Shown: positions 26,787-36,653 of the stretch, piece after piece | Numbering within the stretch: position 1 is the stretch's first letter | Layout of the letters: every line of letters starts with the position of its first letter | NCBI RefSeq assembly: GCF_030645145.1 | Contig: NZ_JAUSMI010000095.1 | Coordinates: forward strand, 1-40,051 | DNA length: 40,051 bases | Reading direction: 5' to 3' | DNA from: Microcella sp. | GTDB taxonomy: Bacteria > Actinomycetota > Actinomycetes > Actinomycetales > Microbacteriaceae | Made by a program: the position numbers and the translations under genes | Notes under the pieces: model-generated | The model's input: only the letters and a program-made list of their open reading frames with translations | What the model was told of the DNA's origin: nothing | Database searches by the model: none

Positions 26787-29692
26787 GCGCGGCCCCCCAT
26801 GAGTGCGGAGGCGGGACGCTCGCCCGGGTCGGCCTGCCGGTCGACCTCGGCGCCGAGGCTGCGGAGGACGTCGAGCACGAGACCCACGACGATGAGGTAG
26901 ACGCCGATGTCGAAGATCGTCGAGGTGACGAACTCCACGGGGCCGAGGAGGGGCAGCTCGGTCTCGACGAAGGCCGAGGTCAGGGCATCCGCCCCCAGCA
27001 GCAGCGGCGCCGCTGCCGTGCCCGCCGCGAGGAGCATGCCCGTCCCGAGCACCGCACCCGCGCCCACGGGAGCCGCCGCACCGAGCTCGTACCGGCCGCC
27101 GGCGAGGTAGCGGCCGACGAGCGCGAGGCCCGCGACGAGCCCACCGGCGAAGCCGCCGCCCGGGAGATTGTGCCCGGCGAAGAGCAGGTAGATCGAGACG
27201 ACGATCGTCGCGTGGAAGGTCAGTCGCACGACGACCTCGAGGAGGATCGACCGGTTGCGCGGGTCGAGGGAGGGACCGGCGAGGATCCACGCGTTGCGGA
27301 GCTCGCCCGGGCGGCCCTGCTCGCGCACGCGGTCGAGGCGCTGCTCGACGCGGCGGCGGACCGAGCCGCGCGCGGGGCGGGGCAGGGCATCGTCGCGGCC
27401 GCGGATGAACAGCAGGCTCGCGACGCCCGTCGCGGCGGCGATGACGACGGCGAGCTCGCCCAGGGTGTCCCACGCTCGGAGGTCGACGAGAGCGACGTTG
27501 ACGGTGTTGCGGCCGTGGCCGATCTCGTAGGCGAGCTCGGGCCAGGCGAGCGAGATCGGCTCCTCGGTCCGCGCTCCCGCGGCGACGAGCGCGATGACGC
27601 CCATGGTCGTGCCCACGGCGACCGCGATGACGGCGCGGAGCCCCTTGCGCGTGCTGCCGTGGCGGTCACCGAGCTGGGCGGGCAGCCGTCGCAGGACGAG
27701 CACGAAGGCGATGAGCGTCACGAGCTCCACGAGGATCTGCGTGATCGCGAGGTCGGGGGCGCCCATGATCGCGAAGAGCGCCGACATCCCGAACCCCGTG
27801 ACGCCGACGACGAGGACGGCCGTGAAGCGCTTCTGCGCGCGGGTCGCGGCGACGGCGGAGGCGACCATGACGATGCCGATCGCCACTTGCGCCGGAGTGT
27901 CCCACAGCCGAACCGCGCCGGGGCCGCTCGAGCCGATGAGCAGGGTCGCTCCCGTGCCCGCCACGAAGACGACGAGGATCACGCCGAGGTAGAACGGCAG
28001 CGAGCCGCGCTGCGTGAGCGTCGTCACGCGGACGGCGAGACGGTCGAGTCCGCCGACCGCGTCCCAGTACAGCTCGGAGGCGCTCACGGGACTGTGCACG
28101 CGCGCGTGGACCCGCGCGATGGGCTCGCGGGCGAGGAAGATCGCGACGCCCGCGAGGATCGCGAGGAGCGAGAGGCCGAGCTCGAGGGTGAGGCCGTGCC
28201 AGAGCTCGAGATGGTAGACCTCGCTCGAGCCGCTCTCGACGGCGGGCAGCTCGGCCGCGGCGGGGGCGATGCCGGCGTCGGCGAGGGCGGCGAGCGGGCC
28301 GAGCGCGAGCCCCGCGACCGCGAGCACGGCGGGGGCGAAGAGGAAGCCGGGGCCGACGTGACCGAGAGCCGCGACATCCTCGACGTCGCGCTTCGTCGAG
28401 AACGCGCCCCAGAAGAAGCGGATGCTGTACGCGACCGTGAGCGCCGATCCGACGACGACGCCGATGACCGCGATCACGGCGAGGCCCATGCCGTCGCGCG
28501 CGTCGACGAGCAGCGCGTGCAGCACCGCCTCCTTCGCGACGAAGCCGAACAGCGGCGGCAGCCCCGCCATCGACGCGAGCGCGAGCGCGGCGGCGCCCGC
28601 GAGGACGGGGGCTCGGCGGCCGAGCCCCGACAGGGTGCGCAGATCGCGCGTCCCCGCCCCGTGGTCGATGATGCCGACGACGAGGAAGAGCGTGGACTTG
28701 AACAGGGCGTGCGCGACGAGGAGGGCACCCGCTGCGAGCGCGGCGTCGCGCGTGCCCCAGCCGGTGATGACGACGAGGAACCCGAGCTGGCTGACGGTGC
28801 CGTAGGCGAGGAGGAGCTTCAGATCGGTCTGCCGCAGCGCGACCCACCCGCCGAGGATCATCGTCGCGAGGCCGAGCCCCACGAGCAGCTCGCGCCACGA
28901 GGTGGTCTCCGCGAAGCCGGGAGCGAGGCGGGCGATGAGGTAGACGCCCGCCTTCACCATGGCCGCGGCGTGCAGGTACGCGCTCACCGGCGTCGGAGCG
29001 GCCATCGCGCCGGGAAGCCAGAAGTGGAAGGGCAGGATGGCCGACTTCGAGAGCGCTCCGACGAGGACGAGGATGATCGCGGTCGTCGTGAGCGGGCCGT
29101 CGGGCGTCGTCGCGATGATGACGGGGATGCTCGCGCTCCCGGCCTGCTGCGCGAGGAGGACGAGGCCCACGAGCATGACGAGCCCACCGAGCGTCGTCGT
29201 GATGAGCGCCTGGAGCGCCGCCCCTCGGCTGGCCTTGCGGCCCTGGTAATGACCGATCAGGAGGTAGGAGAACACGCTCGTGAGCTCCCAGAAGACGAAG
29301 AGAAGGAAGACGTCCTCCGAGAGGACGAGCCCGTACATCGCGCCAGCGAACGCCGTGAGCGTCGCGGCGAAGCGCCCGATGCCCTCGCTCTCGCGCGTGA
29401 AGTATGCGGCGCAGTAGAGGAGGACGAGCGAGCCCACCCCCGTCACGATGAGGGTGATGATCCACGACAGCGGGTCCATGAGCAGGTCGAGGGTCAGCTG
29501 CAGCTGGGGCACCCACGCGGCGCGCTCGACGAGCGGCTCGCCCGCGAGGATGCGGGGGCCGACGGCGAGCGCGTGGACGAAGCCCGCGAGCGGCACGAGC
29601 GCCGCGACGAGGAACACGCGGTTCTTCAGCACCCGTGCGAGCGGGGAGAGAACGAGGGCTCCGAGACCGAACAGCGCGAGGAGGACGAACAT
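26783..29692 (-). CDS. mnhA: Na+/H+ antiporter subunit A fused to subunit B
   Basis: A 969-residue protein. Residues about 1-510 are the NuoL-like proton channel ([58 protein letters not shown]), residues about 580-760 the DUF4040/MnhA C-terminal helices ([15 protein letters not shown]), and residues about 795-950 an MnhB domain ([16 protein letters not shown]). No separate mnhB exists, so the fusion replaces it, as in many actinobacteria. The complex exchanges Na+ for H+ across the membrane, aiding pH and salt homeostasis. The ATG at 29692 has GAGGGAG upstream, and the promoter overlaps the stop of otsB. Confidence 0.95.
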   Translation of the reverse strand: MFVLLALFGLGALVLSPLARVLKNRVFLVAALVPLAGFVHALAVGPRILAGEPLVERAAWVPQLQLTLDLLMDPLSWIITLIVTGVGSLVLLYCAAYFTRESEGIGRFAATLTAFAGAMYGLVLSEDVFLLFVFWELTSVFSYLLIGHYQGRKASRGAALQALITTTLGGLVMLVGLVLLAQQAGSASIPVIIATTPDGPLTTTAIILVLVGALSKSAILPFHFWLPGAMAAPTPVSAYLHAAAMVKAGVYLIARLAPGFAETTSWRELLVGLGLATMILGGWVALRQTDLKLLLAYGTVSQLGFLVVITGWGTRDAALAAGALLVAHALFKSTLFLVVGIIDHGAGTRDLRTLSGLGRRAPVLAGAAALALASMAGLPPLFGFVAKEAVLHALLVDARDGMGLAVIAVIGVVVGSALTVAYSIRFFWGAFSTKRDVEDVAALGHVGPGFLFAPAVLAVAGLALGPLAALADAGIAPAAAELPAVESGSSEVYHLELWHGLTLELGLSLLAILAGVAIFLAREPIARVHARVHSPVSASELYWDAVGGLDRLAVRVTTLTQRGSLPFYLGVILVVFVAGTGATLLIGSSGPGAVRLWDTPAQVAIGIVMVASAVAATRAQKRFTAVLVVGVTGFGMSALFAIMGAPDLAITQILVELVTLIAFVLVLRRLPAQLGDRHGSTRKGLRAVIAVAVGTTMGVIALVAAGARTEEPISLAWPELAYEIGHGRNTVNVALVDLRAWDTLGELAVVIAAATGVASLLFIRGRDDALPRPARGSVRRRVEQRLDRVREQGRPGELRNAWILAGPSLDPRNRSILLEVVVRLTFHATIVVSIYLLFAGHNLPGGGFAGGLVAGLALVGRYLAGGRYELGAAAPVGAGAVLGTGMLLAAGTAAAPLLLGADALTSAFVETELPLLGPVEFVTSTIFDIGVYLIVVGLVLDVLRSLGAEVDRQADPGERPASALMGGRA

Positions 29693-29764
29693 CGGTACTC
29701 CCTCGAGTGTCGGTGCGGCACGGGCGGGAGAGGGCTGGCGTCGGACCCGGCGCTCTCTGCTCCC

Positions 29765-29770
29765 AGTTTA
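29765..29770 (-). promoter_or_regulatory. -10 box TAAACT of the mnh operon, overlapping the otsB stop codon
   Basis: The TAA stop of otsB is the first half of TAAACT. A start near 29758 would give a leader of about 65 nt before mnhA. This mirrors the mnhG/ilvD junction exactly. Confidence 0.5.
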
Positions 29771-30592
29771 CCGAGCGCCGCCTGAGAACCGCTCGCGCGA
29801 TCGGAGGAGGTGCTCGAGCGCCGCCGCCATCGCCTCGACGTCGGGGACGCGCGCGCGGGCGACCGACTCGGCCTCCCCCACCTTGATGCCGAGATCGCCG
29901 GGGCCGAGGGCGGCGAGGGCGTCCTCATCGGTCACGTCGTCGCCGGCGAAGAGGACCGCGTCGGGGGCGAGGCGCTCGACGAGCGCGCGCAGTCCGTCGC
30001 CCTTCGTGGCGTCGCGCACGGCGAACTCGACGACGTCGCGGCCGTCGCGGACCGTCAGCGCGTCGTCGACCTCGGCAGCCGCGACGTGCACCGACTCGAC
30101 GAGCGCTCGCACCGCCCCGGGGTCGGCGACGCGGCGGGAGTGCACGGCGAGCCCGGCGGGCTTCGGCTCGATCCAGGCACCCGGCACGGCGGCCACGACG
30201 GGCTCGAGCCGCGATCGGAGGGCGGCCACGCGGGCGGCGTCGGCGGCGTCGACGGCGGGGCGGGCATCCCCCGCACCGAAGCGCACCTCGAGGCCGTGGG
30301 AGCCGACGAGCGGCTGGTCGTCGGCAGCCTCTCCGGCGCGCGCGAGGCTCTCGAGGGAGCGGCCGGAGACGAGCGCGACGATCGTGCGGGGCAGCGCGGC
30401 GAGGGCGTCGAGCGCGGTGCGAGCGGCGGGCAGGGCTCGCGAGTCGTCGGGGTCGTCTACGAGCGGGGCGAGCGTGCCATCGAAGTCGAGCGCGATGAGA
30501 AGCGTCCTCGCGGCGGCGATGCGGTCGAGCTCGGCAGCGAGCTCGGGCGCGACCGGCGAGCCGGGGTCGGGCGCGGGGCTGGCGTCGCTCAT
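29768..30592 (-). CDS. otsB: Trehalose-6-phosphate phosphatase
   Basis: A 274-residue HAD-superfamily phosphatase. Catalytic motif I is DFDGTLAP (Asp36 nucleophile, Asp38); motif II lies in ALVSGRS, and the [12 protein letters not shown] and [10 protein letters not shown] segments give the Lys and the Mg-binding acidic residues. It releases trehalose from trehalose-6-phosphate. The ATG at 30592 lies 3 nt after the otsA stop, so the two genes are coupled and encode sequential steps. Confidence 0.95.
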   Translation of the reverse strand: MSDASPAPDPGSPVAPELAAELDRIAAARTLLIALDFDGTLAPLVDDPDDSRALPAARTALDALAALPRTIVALVSGRSLESLARAGEAADDQPLVGSHGLEVRFGAGDARPAVDAADAARVAALRSRLEPVVAAVPGAWIEPKPAGLAVHSRRVADPGAVRALVESVHVAAAEVDDALTVRDGRDVVEFAVRDATKGDGLRALVERLAPDAVLFAGDDVTDEDALAALGPGDLGIKVGEAESVARARVPDVEAMAAALEHLLRSRERFSGGAR

Positions 30593-30595
30593 CGC

Positions 30596-32017
30596 TCAGC
30601 GGTGCCCGACGTGGCGGAGCGTGTCGAGGAAGGTCTGCGACCAGCGGGCCACGTCGTTCTCGCGCACGCGGCGACGGAGGGCGCGCATGCGGGTCGAGCG
30701 CTCGCGCTTGGGCATCTCGATCGCCTGGAGCATGGCCTCCTTGATGCCCTCGATGTCGTGCGGGTTGACGAGGAGCGCGTTGCGCAGCTCGTCGGCCGCG
30801 CCCGCGAATTCGCTCAGGATCAGCACGCCATCCTCGTCGTGGCGGCACGCGACGTACTCCTTCGCGACGAGGTTCATGCCGTCGCGCAGGGCGGTGACGA
30901 GCATGACGTCGGCGGCGAGGTAGAGGGCGACCATCTCCTCGCGCGGGTAGCCGTGGTGGAGGTAGGCGATCGCGGGGTGGCTGATGGTCGAGAAGTCGCC
31001 GTTGAGACGGCCGACCGTGAGCTCGATCTCGTCGCGCAGCTGCATGTACGCCTCGACGCGCTCGCGGCTCGGGCTCGCGACCTGCACGAGGGTGACGTCC
31101 TCGGTGTTCACCGACTTGTCGCGCAGCAGCTCGCCGAACGCCTTCAGTCGGTGGCCGATGCCCTTCGTGTAGTCGAGGCGGTCGACGCCGAGCATGATCG
31201 TCGTGGGGTTCCCGAGATCCTCGCGGATCTGCCGGGCGCGCTCGATGACCTCGGGGCGGCGGGCGATCTCCTCGAAGCTCTCGACGTCGATCGAGATCGG
31301 GAAGGACTTCGCGATGACCGAGCGGTGGCCGCCGGCGCCGTCGGGCACGCGGATCTCGGGGCTGCGCGTGCTGTAGCCGAACAGTCGGCGGACGGCGCTG
31401 AAGAAGTTCGCCGCGTCGGAGGAGCGCTGGAAGCCGATGACGTCGGCGCCGAGGAGCCCCTCGGCGATCGCGCGACGCCACGGCAGCTGCGAGTAGATCC
31501 CGTAGGGCGGGAAGGGGATGTGGTTGAAGAAGCCGATCGTGAGGTCGGGGCGCAGAGCGCGCAGGAGCGCGGGGACGAGCTGCAGCTGGTAGTCCTGGAC
31601 CCACACGGTCGCGTTCGGGGCGGCGACATCGGCGCTCGCCCGGGCGAAGCGCTCGTTGACCTCCTTGTAGGTCTCCCACCACTCGCGGTGGTACGCAGGG
31701 GCCGAGATCACGTCGTGGTAGAGCGGCCACAGGGTGTCGTTGCTGAAGCCCTCGTAGTAGCGCTCGACCTCGCCCGCGGAGAGGGCGACGGGCACGAGGT
31801 GCATGTCGTCGGCCTCGAAGGGCTCGACCTCGACGTCGGGCTTGCCCGGCCAGCCGACCCACGCGCCGTCGGCGGCGCGCATGACGGGCTCGAGCGCGGT
31901 GACGAGTCCGCCGGGGGATCGCTGCCAGCTCGTGGTCCCGTCGGCGCCGACGACCCGATCGACGGGGAGTCGGTTGGAGACGACGACGAAGTCGAATCCG
32001 CCCTCTGGCTGGCTCAT
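30596..32017 (-). CDS. otsA: Trehalose-6-phosphate synthase
   Basis: A 473-residue GT20 glycosyltransferase that joins glucose from a nucleotide sugar to glucose-6-phosphate. Motifs: [10 protein letters not shown] (Arg16), [50 protein letters not shown] and [13 protein letters not shown] place the start at the ATG at 32017 (MSQPEGG), with an A/G-rich GAAAGCGAG upstream; another in-frame ATG lies 18 nt earlier. A possible -10, TACCGT, lies about 60 nt upstream. otsA-otsB stands just upstream of the Na+/H+ antiporter operon, a suggestive osmotic-stress neighbourhood. Confidence 0.95.
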   Translation of the reverse strand: MSQPEGGFDFVVVSNRLPVDRVVGADGTTSWQRSPGGLVTALEPVMRAADGAWVGWPGKPDVEVEPFEADDMHLVPVALSAGEVERYYEGFSNDTLWPLYHDVISAPAYHREWWETYKEVNERFARASADVAAPNATVWVQDYQLQLVPALLRALRPDLTIGFFNHIPFPPYGIYSQLPWRRAIAEGLLGADVIGFQRSSDAANFFSAVRRLFGYSTRSPEIRVPDGAGGHRSVIAKSFPISIDVESFEEIARRPEVIERARQIREDLGNPTTIMLGVDRLDYTKGIGHRLKAFGELLRDKSVNTEDVTLVQVASPSRERVEAYMQLRDEIELTVGRLNGDFSTISHPAIAYLHHGYPREEMVALYLAADVMLVTALRDGMNLVAKEYVACRHDEDGVLILSEFAGAADELRNALLVNPHDIEGIKEAMLQAIEMPKRERSTRMRALRRRVRENDVARWSQTFLDTLRHVGHR

Positions 32018-32169
32018 GTCTCTCGCTTTCCGCATGCGCGTCTCGTCACGATCACGGCCCGGGGCGCTGTCGCGCTCGGCCGGCTCGATACGGTATCAGC
32101 CGAATATCACCGTTCTCTCAGAAACGAGGGGCGATCGGATGCCCGCGGCTGTCTGCGTAGGGTGAGCGC
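32018..32169. promoter_or_regulatory. Divergent promoter region of otsA and the isomerase gene
   Basis: A 152-bp gap with lower GC than the genes. Rightward, TAGGGT (32158-32163) is 6 nt before the ATG at 32170 (leaderless). Leftward, GATAC-G-GTATC near 32085-32095 contains a candidate -10 for otsA. No operator is obvious. Confidence 0.45.
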
Positions 32170-32961
32170 ATGATCCGGGTCGGCATGGGAACCACGAGCG
32201 TGCTCCCCCGCCGCCTCGAGCCCGCCTTCCGGCTCGCGCGCGAGGCCGGGTTCGACGGCATCGAGGTCATGATCACGAGCGATCGGGCGACGCAGAGCGC
32301 CCGCGCGATCGGCGCGCTGTCGTCGCGGTACGGGATGCCCGTGCTGAGCATCCACGCCCCCGTCCTGCTCTTCAGCACCCTCGTCTTCGGGCGCGACCCG
32401 CGCACGAAGCTCGAGCGCGCCGCCGCCCTCGCCGCCGAGCTGGGAGCGACCACGGTCGTCGCCCACCCGCCCTGGCGCTGGCAGAGCCGGTGGGCCGCGG
32501 CGTTCGAAGCCGCCGTCGCCGGGATCGCCGCCGCCTCAGGGGTGACGGTCGCGGTCGAGAACATGTTCCCCATCGCGGCGGGCGGCCGCGCGCGCGACGC
32601 CTTCGCCCCGCACTGGAATCCGGCCGAGCTCGCCGTCGACCGCCTCGTGCTCGACGTCTCGCACGCGAGCATGGCGCGCGTCTCGGCCCTCGAGCTGGCG
32701 CGCGCGTGGGGCGATCGCCTGCACCACGTGCACCTGTGCGACGCCGCCGCGCCCGACGCGGGAGGTCTGCTCGCCGACGCGCATCTCGTTCCGGGCCGCG
32801 GCGGGCAGCCGGTCGCGGCGCTCCTGCGGCACCTGGTCGCGAGCCGGTTCGCAGGCGACGTCGTCGCCGAGCTCAACACGCGTCACTGCGGTCGCGACGA
32901 CGCCGCGCGACTGGCCGAGCTGCGCGAGACGGTCGGGTTCGCGCGCGAGCACCTGGCCTGA
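32170..32961 (+). CDS. Sugar phosphate isomerase/epimerase-like TIM-barrel protein
   Basis: A 263-residue protein of the AP-endonuclease-2/xylose-isomerase-like TIM-barrel superfamily. It begins IRVGMGTTSVLPRRLEPAFRLAREAGFDGIEV; metal-binding candidates are VLSIHAPVLL, VVAHPPWRWQ, VAVENMFP (Glu), LVLDVSHASMARV (Asp, His), HHVHLCDA (His, Asp) and VAELNTRHC (Glu). Members act on sugars, inositols or hydroxypyruvate; the substrate here is not predictable. The promoter is leaderless (TAGGGT-N6-ATG). It is divergent from otsA and convergent with the GntR gene, with a 30-bp gap. Confidence 0.8.
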   Translation: MIRVGMGTTSVLPRRLEPAFRLAREAGFDGIEVMITSDRATQSARAIGALSSRYGMPVLSIHAPVLLFSTLVFGRDPRTKLERAAALAAELGATTVVAHPPWRWQSRWAAAFEAAVAGIAAASGVTVAVENMFPIAAGGRARDAFAPHWNPAELAVDRLVLDVSHASMARVSALELARAWGDRLHHVHLCDAAAPDAGGLLADAHLVPGRGGQPVAALLRHLVASRFAGDVVAELNTRHCGRDDAARLAELRETVGFAREHLA

Positions 32962-32991
32962 CGGGCGGCCCATCGGGCGTGCGGAAGGCTT

Positions 32992-33723
32992 CTACGCGAG
33001 GAACCCGCGCAGGAGCGACGCCGTGCCCTCGAGGTGCTCGGCCATCGCGGCCGCGGCGCCGTCGGCGTCGCCCGACAGCACGGCCCACACGATGCGCTCG
33101 TGCTGCTCGTTCGAGTGCGCGATGTTCGGCGGCAGCAGCGGGATCCGGTCGAGCAGCGTGTTGACGCGCATCCGGTTGTCGGCGAGGAGCGAGACGAGCG
33201 TGGGGCTGCCGGCGAGCTCGGCGAGAGTCAGGTGCAGGCGCGAGTCGAGGCGGCGGTACTCCGCGCCCTCCACGGCGGCGACCTCGCGCATGCGGGTCGC
33301 CAGATCGTCGCGCTGCGCGGCCGTCAGGGGCGTGGATGCCGCTGCCCTCGCCGCGCCGACCTCGAGCACGTCGCGCACGAGCAGGGCATCCCGCACCTCG
33401 TCGGCCGACACGCGCTCGCCCGGCCCCTCCTCGGGGTGCGGGAGCGGCTCGCGCACGAACGTGCCGCCGTAGCGACCCCGCCGCGACTCGACGTAGCCGG
33501 CCTCGGCGAGCGACTTGATCGCCTCGCGCACGGTGTCGCGGCTGACCTCCAGGCGCGCGGCGAGCTCGCGCTCGGGGGCGAGGGCCTCCCCCGGCGGCAC
33601 GACGCCCAGGCGGATGACCTGCAGCAGCCGCGCGAGGGTCTCCTCGAACGCGTTGCCGCCCCGCACCGGTCGGCTGAAGGCCTCGAGGGCGAGGCCTTCG
33701 GGCGGCGGCGCGGGGTCGGTCAC
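32992..33723 (-). CDS. GntR-family (FadR/FCD) transcriptional regulator
   Basis: A 243-residue regulator. The winged HTH spans about residues 25-90 (LQVIRLGVVPPGEALAPERELAARLEVSRDTVREAIKSL, with the wing RRGRYGGTFV), followed by an FCD ligand domain of helices (about 107-240), including ARAAASTPL, LDSRLHLTLAELAGSP and SNEQHERIVWAVLSGD with the His residues that bind a metal and ligand in FCD proteins. The GTG at 33723 is 11 nt after the SDR stop. As the last gene of the catabolic operon it is a candidate regulator of the whole cluster, probably with an amine or gamma-glutamyl ligand (inference). Confidence 0.88.
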   Translation of the reverse strand: MTDPAPPPEGLALEAFSRPVRGGNAFEETLARLLQVIRLGVVPPGEALAPERELAARLEVSRDTVREAIKSLAEAGYVESRRGRYGGTFVREPLPHPEEGPGERVSADEVRDALLVRDVLEVGAARAAASTPLTAAQRDDLATRMREVAAVEGAEYRRLDSRLHLTLAELAGSPTLVSLLADNRMRVNTLLDRIPLLPPNIAHSNEQHERIVWAVLSGDADGAAAAMAEHLEGTASLLRGFLA

Positions 33724-33734
33724 GGCATGACCGA

Positions 33735-34523
33735 TCAGAGCGGGGTGACGTACGCGGCGCTGATGCCGCCGTCGACGAGGAAGGTCGAGCCCGTGATGAA
33801 CGAGGCGTCGTCGCTCGCGAGGAACGCGACCGCGGCGGCGAGCTCGTCGGCCTCGGCGAAGCGCCCCTTCGGGATGTGCACGAGGCGGCGCTGGGCGCGC
33901 TCCGGGTCCTTCGCGAAGAGCTCCTGGAGCAGCGGCGTGTTGACGGGGCCCGGGCACAGGGCGTTGACGCGGATCCCCTGGCGGGCGAACTGCACGCCGA
34001 GCTCGCGCGTCATCGCGAGCACGCCGCCCTTGGAGGCCGTGTACGAGATCTGGCTCGTCGCGCTGCCCATGACGGCGACGAACGAGGCGGTGTTGATGAT
34101 CGAGCCCGACTGCTGGGCGACCATGTGCCGCAGCGCGGCGCGCGAGCACAGGTAGACGCTCTTGAGGTTGACGTCCTGCACGCGATCCCACGCGGGCAGC
34201 TCGGTCGTCTCGATCGAGTCGTCGTCGGGCGGCGAGATGCCGGCGTTGTTGAACGCGATGTCGAGCGAGCCGTAGGTCTTCTGCGCGGTATCGAAGAGAG
34301 CGTTGACCTGGGCCTCGTCGGTCACGTCGACCGACACGAAGAGCCCCTCGACCTCGGCCGCGGCGGCCTCGCCCGTCTCGGGGTTCAGGTCGCCGATGAC
34401 GACGCGCGCGCCCTCCGCGGCGAACCGGCGCGCGGTCGCGAAGCCGATGCCGCTCGCGCCGCCCGTGATGACGGCGACCCTGCCGGCGAGACGCTGGGTG
34501 AGATCGATGGGGGTGATGCTCAT
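33735..34523 (-). CDS. Short-chain dehydrogenase, probable gamma-glutamyl amino-alcohol oxidising enzyme
   Basis: A 262-residue classical SDR. The cofactor motif TGGASGIG is at residues 20-27; Asp45 at the end of beta-2 favours NAD over NADP; NNAG is at 92-95; the catalytic residues are Ser147, Tyr161 and Lys165 (YTASK). Annotation pipelines would call it a 3-oxoacyl-ACP reductase, but its place between an aldehyde dehydrogenase and a regulator suggests that it oxidises an alcohol to the aldehyde that the ALDH then takes. In my model the substrate is gamma-glutamylethanolamide. The start at the ATG at 34523 lies 16 nt after the ALDH stop. Confidence 0.85.
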   Translation of the reverse strand: MSITPIDLTQRLAGRVAVITGGASGIGFATARRFAAEGARVVIGDLNPETGEAAAAEVEGLFVSVDVTDEAQVNALFDTAQKTYGSLDIAFNNAGISPPDDDSIETTELPAWDRVQDVNLKSVYLCSRAALRHMVAQQSGSIINTASFVAVMGSATSQISYTASKGGVLAMTRELGVQFARQGIRVNALCPGPVNTPLLQELFAKDPERAQRRLVHIPKGRFAEADELAAAVAFLASDDASFITGSTFLVDGGISAAYVTPL

Positions 34524-34539
34524 GGTCCGGGCTCCATTC

Positions 34540-35898
34540 CTAGCCGTGGGAGAAGAAGACGTTCTTGGTCTCGGTGAAGGCGAGCGGAGCATCCGGACCG
34601 AGCTCGCGCCCGAGCCCCGACTGCTTGAACCCGCCGAACGGCGTCGCGTACCGCACGGAGGAGTGCGAGTTGACGCTCAGCGCGCCGCTCTCGACGCCGC
34701 GGGCGACGCGGATGCCCCGGCCGAGGTCGCGCGTCCAGATCGAGCCCGAGAGGCCGAAGATCGAGTCGTTCGCGAGGGCGATCGCGTCGGCCTCGTCGTC
34801 GAACGGCAGAACCGAGACGACGGGGCCGAAGATCTCCTCCCGCGCGACGCGGTCGTCGCGGTTCGGCAGGAGCACGGTCGGCGCCATCCAGTAGCCCGGG
34901 CCCTCCGGCGCCGAGCCGCGGAAGGCGACCGCGACGTCGTCGTCGAGGAAGGCCGCGACGTTCTCGAAGTGCCCCTTCGACACGAGCGGGCCCATCTCGG
35001 TCGCCTCGTCGTTCGGGTCGCCGACGCGGAAGCCGCGCACGGCGGGCTCGAGCAGCTCGAGGAAGCGGTCGAGCACGCTGCGCTCGACGAGCAGTCGCGA
35101 GCGCGCGCAGCAGTCCTGGCCGGCGTTGTCGAAGACCGAGCCGGGGGCGCCGGATGCCGCGGCCTCGAGATCGGCGTCGGCGAAGACGATGTTCGCGCTC
35201 TTGCCGCCGAGCTCGAGCGTCACGGGCTTCACCTGCGCCGCGCATCCGGCCATCACGTGCTTGCCGACCTCGGTCGAGCCCGTGAAGACGACCTTGCGCA
35301 CGTGCTCGTGCGTGACGAAGCGATCGCCCACGACCGAGCCCCGGCCGGGCAGTACCTGGAAGAGGCCCTCGGGAAGTCCCGACTCGAGCGCGAGCTCGCC
35401 GAGGCGGATGGCGGTCAGCGGCGTCCAGTCGGCGGGCTTCAGGAGCACCGCGTTGCCCGCGGCGAGCGCCGGACCGAAGCCCCATGCCGCGATCGGCATA
35501 GGGAAGTTCCACGGCACGATGACGCCCACGACGCCCAGGGGCTCGTGGAAGGTGATGTCGAGGCCGCCCGCGACGGGGATCTGCTGGCCGATGAGCCGCT
35601 CGGGCGCGCCGCTGTAGTAGTCGAGCACGTCGCGCACGTTGCCCGCCTCCCAGCGGGCGGCACCGATCGGGTGGCCCGAGTTGCGCACCTCGAGCTGCGC
35701 GAGCTCCTCGATGTGCACGTCGACGGTCGCCGCGAAGCGCCTCAGTGCGCGAGCGCGGTCGACGGGCGCGAGAGCGGCCCACGCGCGCTGCGCGACGACC
35801 GCGCGCGCGACGGCCGAGTCGACCTCCTCGAGCGTCGTGTGCGCGACCGCGCCGATGACGGTCTCGTCGGCGGGGTTGATGAGGGTCGTCTCGCTCAC
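34540..35898 (-). CDS. NAD-dependent aldehyde dehydrogenase (PuuC/BetB-like)
   Basis: A 452-residue aldehyde dehydrogenase. Catalytic residues: Asn131 (VPWNFP), Lys154 (LLKPAD), Glu229 (ELGGKS) and Cys263 in GQDCCARSR; the NAD loop is FTGSTEVGK. The ALDH signature PFGGFKQSGLGRELG near the end is typical of amino-aldehyde type enzymes. GTG start overlapping the hydrolase stop as GTGA. It likely oxidises a gamma-glutamylated amino-aldehyde to the acid; if the pathway serves ethanolamine, the product is gamma-glutamylglycine (inference). Confidence 0.9.
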   Translation of the reverse strand: MSETTLINPADETVIGAVAHTTLEEVDSAVARAVVAQRAWAALAPVDRARALRRFAATVDVHIEELAQLEVRNSGHPIGAARWEAGNVRDVLDYYSGAPERLIGQQIPVAGGLDITFHEPLGVVGVIVPWNFPMPIAAWGFGPALAAGNAVLLKPADWTPLTAIRLGELALESGLPEGLFQVLPGRGSVVGDRFVTHEHVRKVVFTGSTEVGKHVMAGCAAQVKPVTLELGGKSANIVFADADLEAAASGAPGSVFDNAGQDCCARSRLLVERSVLDRFLELLEPAVRGFRVGDPNDEATEMGPLVSKGHFENVAAFLDDDVAVAFRGSAPEGPGYWMAPTVLLPNRDDRVAREEIFGPVVSVLPFDDEADAIALANDSIFGLSGSIWTRDLGRGIRVARGVESGALSVNSHSSVRYATPFGGFKQSGLGRELGPDAPLAFTETKNVFFSHG

Positions 35899-36653
35899 AC
35901 GCGCACCCGACGGCTCTCGGCGTACTCGGCCGCCGCGTCGACGAGGCCCGCGAAGATGCGGAGGTCCTCCGGCGACATCTCGGGGTGCCACTGCACCGCG
36001 ACGCCGAAGCTCATGCCGTCGATGTCGACCGCCTGGATGATGCCGTCGTCGCCTCGCGCGCTGACGGTGAGCCCTTCGCCGACGGCGTCGAGCGCCTGGT
36101 GGTGGTAGCTCTGCGCCGTCACCTCGTTCCCGACGAGCTCGGCCAGGCGCGTGCCCGGCACCGTGATCGCAGGGTTCGGCGTGAACACTCCGCCGCCCGC
36201 GTTGTAGCGCTCGCTGCCGATGACCTCCGGCAGATGCTGGATGAGCGTGCCGCCGCGCAGCACGTTGAGCACCTGCATGCCCCGGCAGATGCCGAAGAAG
36301 GGGATGTCGCGGGCGATCGCGCGCTCCAGGAGCGCGAACTCGAAGTCGTCGCGATCGGTGCGCGGCACGTCGTTCGTCGGGTGCGGGGTCTGCCCGTACC
36401 GGCTCGACTCGACATCCTTGCCGCCCGTGATGATGAGCCCGTCGAGCCCGTCGAGGATGCTGTCAGCGACGGACTCGTCGACCGGCTGGGGAGGCAGAAG
36501 GACGACGGTTCCGCCGGCGCGCGTGACCGCCTCGAAATAGACCTTGGGCAGGAACGCGGCGGGGACATCCCACACGCCCGTCTGGGCCTGCTCGAGATAG
36601 GTCGTCAGCCCGATGACGGGCCGGCGGTGACGGTCAGAATCGTTCGAAGCCAC
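35895..36653 (-). CDS. Gamma-glutamyl-amide hydrolase (PuuD-like class I amidotransferase fold)
   Basis: A 252-residue peptidase C26 protein related to PuuD, the gamma-glutamyl-GABA hydrolase. It has the nucleophile Cys123 in GICRGMQVLN, the catalytic His223 and Glu225 in VQWHPE, and the early RPVIGLTTYLE and DGLIITGGKDVE segments. It would release glutamate from the final gamma-glutamyl intermediate. The GTG at 36653 overlaps the ligase gene by 20 nt and gives a family-length protein; the next gene begins in its stop. Substrate specificity cannot be read from the sequence. Confidence 0.9.
   Translation of the reverse strand: MASNDSDRHRRPVIGLTTYLEQAQTGVWDVPAAFLPKVYFEAVTRAGGTVVLLPPQPVDESVADSILDGLDGLIITGGKDVESSRYGQTPHPTNDVPRTDRDDFEFALLERAIARDIPFFGICRGMQVLNVLRGGTLIQHLPEVIGSERYNAGGGVFTPNPAITVPGTRLAELVGNEVTAQSYHHQALDAVGEGLTVSARGDDGIIQAVDIDGMSFGVAVQWHPEMSPEDLRIFAGLVDAAAEYAESRRVRV

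Noticed and set aside
27170-29785. 871-codon plus-strand open frame opposite mnhA
   Set aside because: It is antisense to a well-conserved gene. The translation is a low-complexity run of Arg, Asp, Glu and Ala typical of shadow frames in high-GC DNA, and no family motif is visible.
33735-34523. Calling the SDR a fatty-acid synthesis FabG
   Set aside because: It has an Asp45 that favours NAD, and sits within an amine catabolic operon without any other fatty-acid gene.
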